DNA of 7,302 nt from Saprospirales bacterium (GTDB lineage: Bacteria; Bacteroidota; Bacteroidia; Chitinophagales; Saprospiraceae), in the NCBI GenBank assembly GCA_024642645.1, contig JAHEAS010000162.1:1-7302 (forward strand), read 5' to 3'. This document shows, in pieces, positions 4,577-7,302 of the stretch; positions within the stretch are counted from its first letter, which is position 1; every line of letters begins with the position of its first letter. The translations under genes and the position numbers were made by a program. The notes beneath the pieces were generated by a model. It did not search any database. It saw only the letters and a list, made by a program, of their open reading frames with translations, and was not told the DNA's origin.

Positions 4577-7302
4577 TGTAGATCCTCCCATTTTGCCATG
4601 AAGGTTTGGAGTTCTTTATCTGCTACTGCCAAGGTGAATGAACTAATTTGCATTGCAGATAAGGAACAAGACTTGCCCGGATTTGAATCGGTAAGTGTAG
4701 CTCAACCATATATTGGTAATGATGAATTCATCTGCGCTGGAGATACCCTTATTTTTGTCGCCTTTCCAGAAATTGGCAATTCAAGTGATTCAATCCCAGG
4801 AGACTGGATGGTAAATGTTCAAGGAAGCAGCACTGCTACGCCAAGCGTTTCAATCGGAGATAGTGTCGTGACAATTGTCTTTACAAACCCTACCGATTCC
4901 ATCTTGGTAGATACCATCGTTTTTACCAACTCAATTGGAACTACCGATACGGCGCTCGTCACTGTATATCCCAAAGCAATTACTGCTTTTTCCGACTTCC
5001 TCTGTGAGGGTCAAGGCCTATTTTTTAATGGGCAAAACTTAACGATGAGTGGTACGTATTTCGACACGCTAAGCACTATTTATGGTTGCGATAGTATCAT
5101 TGAACTTCACCTTACTGTGGTTCCAATTTTATACCCTATTAGCTATACGGGCTGCGAAGGCGACGGGTATTCAGTGATCGTTAACGGCACGATTTACGAC
5201 GAAAACAACCCAACCGGCACTGAAGCAATGACCAGCCAATATGGCTGCGACTCGACGGTGACTGTAAATTTGGTTTTCAATCCTACTGCTACAGGCAGCG
5301 AAACCTATAACGGTTGTGCCGGCGACGGTTATTCGGTGGTGGTAAATGGTGTTGTTTACAACGAGAGCAACCCAACCGGAACGGAATTGCTTTATAACCA
5401 GTATTTCTGCGATTCTACCGTGACTGTCAATCTTGTTTTTGAGCAAATCACAGTTTCTGGCATTGTCACCAATGTCAGTACACCAGGCGGCAGTGATGGC
5501 AAAGTGAACCTAACTGTCAACGGTCCCAACGCTCCTTTCTCCTACGATTGGTCAAACGATGGCCCAGAAACACCCGACAACGACCCCAAGGACATTACTG
5601 GTTTGGTGGTCGGTTCTTATACCGTCACGGTAACAAATGCGAATGGATGCACAGCAACTGCTATCTTCAATATTGATGAGCCGAGCTGCGACCTTGTGCT
5701 TTCTAGCAGTGTGACCGACGCAAGTTGCCATGCTTATGCCAATGGCTCCATTGACCTGATGGTGACTGGCAGCGCCGCACCTTTCACCTATGACTGGTCA
5801 AACGATGGTGCAGACATACCCGACAACGACCCACAAGACTTAAGTGGCGTACCAGCTGGTTCGTACACGGTCACCGTGACTGACAATTTTGGCTGTATTG
5901 AATTGCTGACCGCACAGGTAGGCCAACCTGCTTTGATTCAAATTAATGGCTTCGTTGCTAATGTGAGTTCAATTGGCGCCAATGATGGTTACGTGGACAT
6001 CACTGTGAACGATGGTACACCTCCCTACACTTTCGATTGGAGCAATGACGGCCCCGAAACGCCTGACAACGATACCGAAGACCTGTTTGACCTAATCGCC
6101 GGTACCTATGTCGTAACGGTAACCGATGCTCATAGCTGCACGGAATCAAAGAGTTTTACGGTGGAGAATCCATTGGTTTTTGACCTTGCCCTTCGGAAAA
6201 CATTGGCACCGGGCCAATCCTTGTCTGTGCAGCCAGACGTTGATGTGACATTTAACATCAAGGTTTTTAATCAAGGCCAAATGACTGCCACCAACATACT
6301 GGTAGTTGATTACTTGCCTACCAGTATGACTTTTAGTGGTACGCAAAACCCTGGTTGGGTGAATTTTGGGGCAGGTCCTACGCTTTTTATCCCATCCTTG
6401 GCAGCTGGCGCAAATTTTTCCAAAAATATTATCCTGCATGTTAAGCCAACAGCGCCCAACGGAGTGATAAACAACTACGCAGAAATCAGTGCGGCAGACG
6501 ATGATGACCCCAATACCACTAACCCGCCAACCGATATTGACTCAAATCCAAATGCTTATTTGTACGACGACCCAGGTGGGTTGCCAGGAAGTGCTGCCGA
6601 TGATATAATCACTGGTGATGGCACTGGTGCACCCGGTAGCAACAACCCCCTCACGGATGAAGACGACCACGACGGAGCGGCTGTAGTAGTTAGTATTCCA
6701 ACGCTTACGCTTGGCAACCATGTATTTAAAGACTTAGACAACGATGGTATATTTGATAATTTGGACTTTGGAATCAGTGGGGTGAAAGTGGATTTATACG
6801 ATGCAGGATTGGACCAAATCAAGGGTACATCCGATGATACATTCGTTGAAAGCAAAACGACCAATGGCGCTGGAGAATACACCTTTACGACTTTTTCTGA
6901 AGGATTTTACTACGTAGTACTCAATGGAAATGGCATCCCTGCCAACCATGTTTCTTCCACGGGAGACGGCGTTTTTGACATGGATGGTGCAGGTGCCTAC
7001 GAACCAGCCACTGGAACAAATAACGATGTGGACAATGAAGACGATGGCACCCAAATGGGCGTGATGATTATGTCGGAGGTAATTGAACTTGCGTTTGGCA
7101 CAGAGCCGGGCGGCAATGAGAACCTCACGGTTGACTTTGGCCTCTACGAACCGCAGGTAATGCCGACATTAAGCATTGGAGACCTTGTGTTTTTTGATTT
7201 TGAAAATGACGGTATTTACAATAACTCTGACGCTGGTATTGAAGATGTGGAGGTAACATTGTTCGATGCAGGGCCAGACCAGACCAAGGGCACCGCTGAC
7301 GA
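4493..7302 (+). CDS. Large secreted SprB-repeat/DUF11/SdrD_B-like surface protein (3' end outside window)
   Basis: ATG at 4493 opens a frame with no stop through 7302 (936 complete codons). An in-frame TAA at 4484-4486 rules out a start further upstream, and MKKRITSNK followed by a hydrophobic stretch (residues 10-27) is a signal peptide, which supports this start. Order: signal peptide; N-terminal Ig-like region about 70-165; three Cys-Asp-Ser repeats 167-318; three SprB-like repeats 319-397, 398-479 and 480-560; DUF11 564-670; acidic segment 662-728; SdrD_B-like domain 738-887; start of a second SdrD_B-like domain at 893. SprB-like repeats are known from the Flavobacterium gliding adhesin SprB, carried by the type IX system, but also occur in many non-gliding surface proteins, so motility is not implied. 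There are no enzyme motifs. The C-terminus, where a sorting domain would sit, is not visible. Confidence 0.9.
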   Translation, partial: MKKRITSNKGVLVIALVAVQLVAMSFLPCRSSHFAMKVWSSLSATAKVNELICIADKEQDLPGFESVSVAQPYIGNDEFICAGDTLIFVAFPEIGNSSDSIPGDWMVNVQGSSTATPSVSIGDSVVTIVFTNPTDSILVDTIVFTNSIGTTDTALVTVYPKAITAFSDFLCEGQGLFFNGQNLTMSGTYFDTLSTIYGCDSIIELHLTVVPILYPISYTGCEGDGYSVIVNGTIYDENNPTGTEAMTSQYGCDSTVTVNLVFNPTATGSETYNGCAGDGYSVVVNGVVYNESNPTGTELLYNQYFCDSTVTVNLVFEQITVSGIVTNVSTPGGSDGKVNLTVNGPNAPFSYDWSNDGPETPDNDPKDITGLVVGSYTVTVTNANGCTATAIFNIDEPSCDLVLSSSVTDASCHAYANGSIDLMVTGSAAPFTYDWSNDGADIPDNDPQDLSGVPAGSYTVTVTDNFGCIELLTAQVGQPALIQINGFVANVSSIGANDGYVDITVNDGTPPYTFDWSNDGPETPDNDTEDLFDLIAGTYVVTVTDAHSCTESKSFTVENPLVFDLALRKTLAPGQSLSVQPDVDVTFNIKVFNQGQMTATNILVVDYLPTSMTFSGTQNPGWVNFGAGPTLFIPSLAAGANFSKNIILHVKPTAPNGVINNYAEISAADDDDPNTTNPPTDIDSNPNAYLYDDPGGLPGSAADDIITGDGTGAPGSNNPLTDEDDHDGAAVVVSIPTLTLGNHVFKDLDNDGIFDNLDFGISGVKVDLYDAGLDQIKGTSDDTFVESKTTNGAGEYTFTTFSEGFYYVVLNGNGIPANHVSSTGDGVFDMDGAGAYEPATGTNNDVDNEDDGTQMGVMIMSEVIELAFGTEPGGNENLTVDFGLYEPQVMPTLSIGDLVFFDFENDGIYNNSDAGIEDVEVTLFDAGPDQTKGTAD
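4991..5464 (+). repeat. Three Cys-Asp-Ser (GCDS-type) repeats in second gene
   Basis: Copy 1 (residues 167-215) has LCEGQGLFFNGQNLTMSGTY and then GCDSIIELHLTV. Copies 2 (5141-5302) and 3 (5303-5464) are 54 residues each, exactly 162 bases apart, with GC(E/A)GDGYSV(I/V)VNG, NPTGTE and CDSTVTVNLVF. The two Cys per unit probably form a disulfide. This repeat type is frequent in Bacteroidota surface proteins. Copies 2 and 3 are much closer to each other than to copy 1, which suggests a recent duplication. Confidence 0.7.
5447..6172 (+). repeat. Three SprB-like repeats in second gene (5447-5683, 5684-5929, 5930-6172)
   Basis: Units are about 79-82 residues. Each has (Y/F)DWSNDG, then PDND(P/T).D(L/I), then G(S/T)Y.VTVT, then a GC or SC pair, and ends ..EP, GQP or ENP. 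This is the SprB repeat pattern with an Asp-rich insert after DWSNDG. Copies 1 and 2 share two identical 14-base DNA blocks (TGGTCAAACGATGG at 5549 and 5795; CCCGACAACGACCC at 5573 and 5819). Copy 3 keeps the protein motif with different codons. Confidence 0.8.
6182..6676 (+). other. DUF11 domain with acidic tail in second gene
   Basis: Residues 564-670 read DLALRKTLAPGQ, VTFNIKVFNQGQMTATNILV and DYLPTSMTFSG, then NYAEISAAD, a clear DUF11 (conserved repeat) pattern: a.V.f.i.v.N.G...a.ni.v.D.lP. The tail (residues 662-728) is rich in Asp with DDDPNTTNPPTDIDSNPN, DDPGG and TDEDDHDG, as in other Bacteroidota DUF11 proteins, and probably binds Ca2+. It leads directly into the SdrD_B-like domains. 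Confidence 0.8.
6704..7302 (+). repeat. SdrD_B-like domain and start of a second one
   Basis: Residues 738-887 begin LTLGNHVFKDLDNDGIFDN and continue GISGVKVDLYDAG, TTNGAGEYTF, YYVVLNGNGIP and VDFGLYEP, the SdrD_B order (G..vF.D.N.dG..D..E.G..gv.v.L; t...G.Y.F). A second copy starts at 7169 (residue 893) with LSIGDLVFFDFENDGIYNN and VEVTLFDAGPDQTKGTADD and runs off the window. The same Asp-rich and DAG.DQ.KGT.DD motifs recur 465 bases apart. These are Ca2+-binding stalk modules in related proteins. Confidence 0.8.

Noticed and set aside
4565..4579. Lipoprotein signal (Cys29) in the second gene
   Set aside because: The residues before the Cys are F-L-P, which do not fit a lipobox.
864..6172. 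CRISPR array or DNA satellite
   Set aside because: The repetition is in-frame protein domain repetition with diverged codons, not short identical repeats with unique spacers.
252..7054. Various minus-strand open frames, such as 2249-2644, 5171-5446 and 6556-6882
   Set aside because: They lie antisense to strongly supported domains, and their sequences show no recognisable families, signal peptides or gene-like spacing.

Overview
The window holds two very large secreted or cell-surface adhesin-like genes in tandem on the + strand, with one non-coding spacer between them. The first gene enters from the left edge (its start is outside) and ends at 4064. The second starts at 4493 and runs off the right edge without a stop codon. 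No credible minus-strand gene, tRNA, rRNA, CRISPR array or insertion sequence was found.

The organism is almost certainly a Bacteroidota bacterium, most likely of the Saprospiria (Saprospiraceae/Lewinellaceae/Haliscomenobacter group). The basis is protein style: SprB-type repeats, Cys-capped Asp-rich NGIDDDGDGLVDC motifs, HYR-like RTW.A.D.CG domains, DUF11 and SdrD_B-type domains, and a long C-terminal module (IVDWVFVEVRD, LIQRDGDIV, YYVAVRHRNHTG) that I associate with this group. The absence of a Shine-Dalgarno sequence before the second gene fits the phylum. This assignment comes from recognising motifs, not from a search.

Region 1-4064: the C-terminal 1353 residues of a mosaic protein. 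In order it has the tail of a propeller-like (DUF6923-type) domain, Asp-rich motif 1, a Cys-containing Ig-like domain, two Ig/PKD-like repeats, Asp-rich motif 2, a third Ig/PKD-like repeat, Asp-rich motif 3, a cadherin-like domain and an HYR-like domain. These are followed by three tandem repeats of about 88 residues that resemble H-type lectin domains, a second HYR-like half, the conserved C-terminal module, and a duplicated 45-residue dockerin-like unit (D.N.D.K..IYQGP).

Region 4065-4492: a non-coding spacer with a strong intrinsic terminator (15-bp stem, GAAA loop, T-tract) about 100 bases after the first stop codon, then two weaker inverted repeats, one enclosing a run of seven C. No convincing promoter could be pointed to.

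Region 4493-7302: the N-terminal 936 residues of a second mosaic protein. It has a signal peptide, a short N-terminal Ig-like region, three Cys-Asp-Ser (CDS) repeats, three SprB-like repeats, a DUF11 domain with an acidic tail, one full SdrD_B-like domain and the start of another.

Both proteins are probably exported (type IX secretion is the usual route in this phylum) and act outside the cell in adhesion, surface coating or glycan binding. The terminator suggests they are transcribed separately, although they look like members of one surface-protein neighbourhood. The most interesting parts are the C-terminal dockerin-like duplication, which stands where a T9SS sorting domain would be expected, and the three-repeat lectin-like block that appears to be inserted into an HYR domain.
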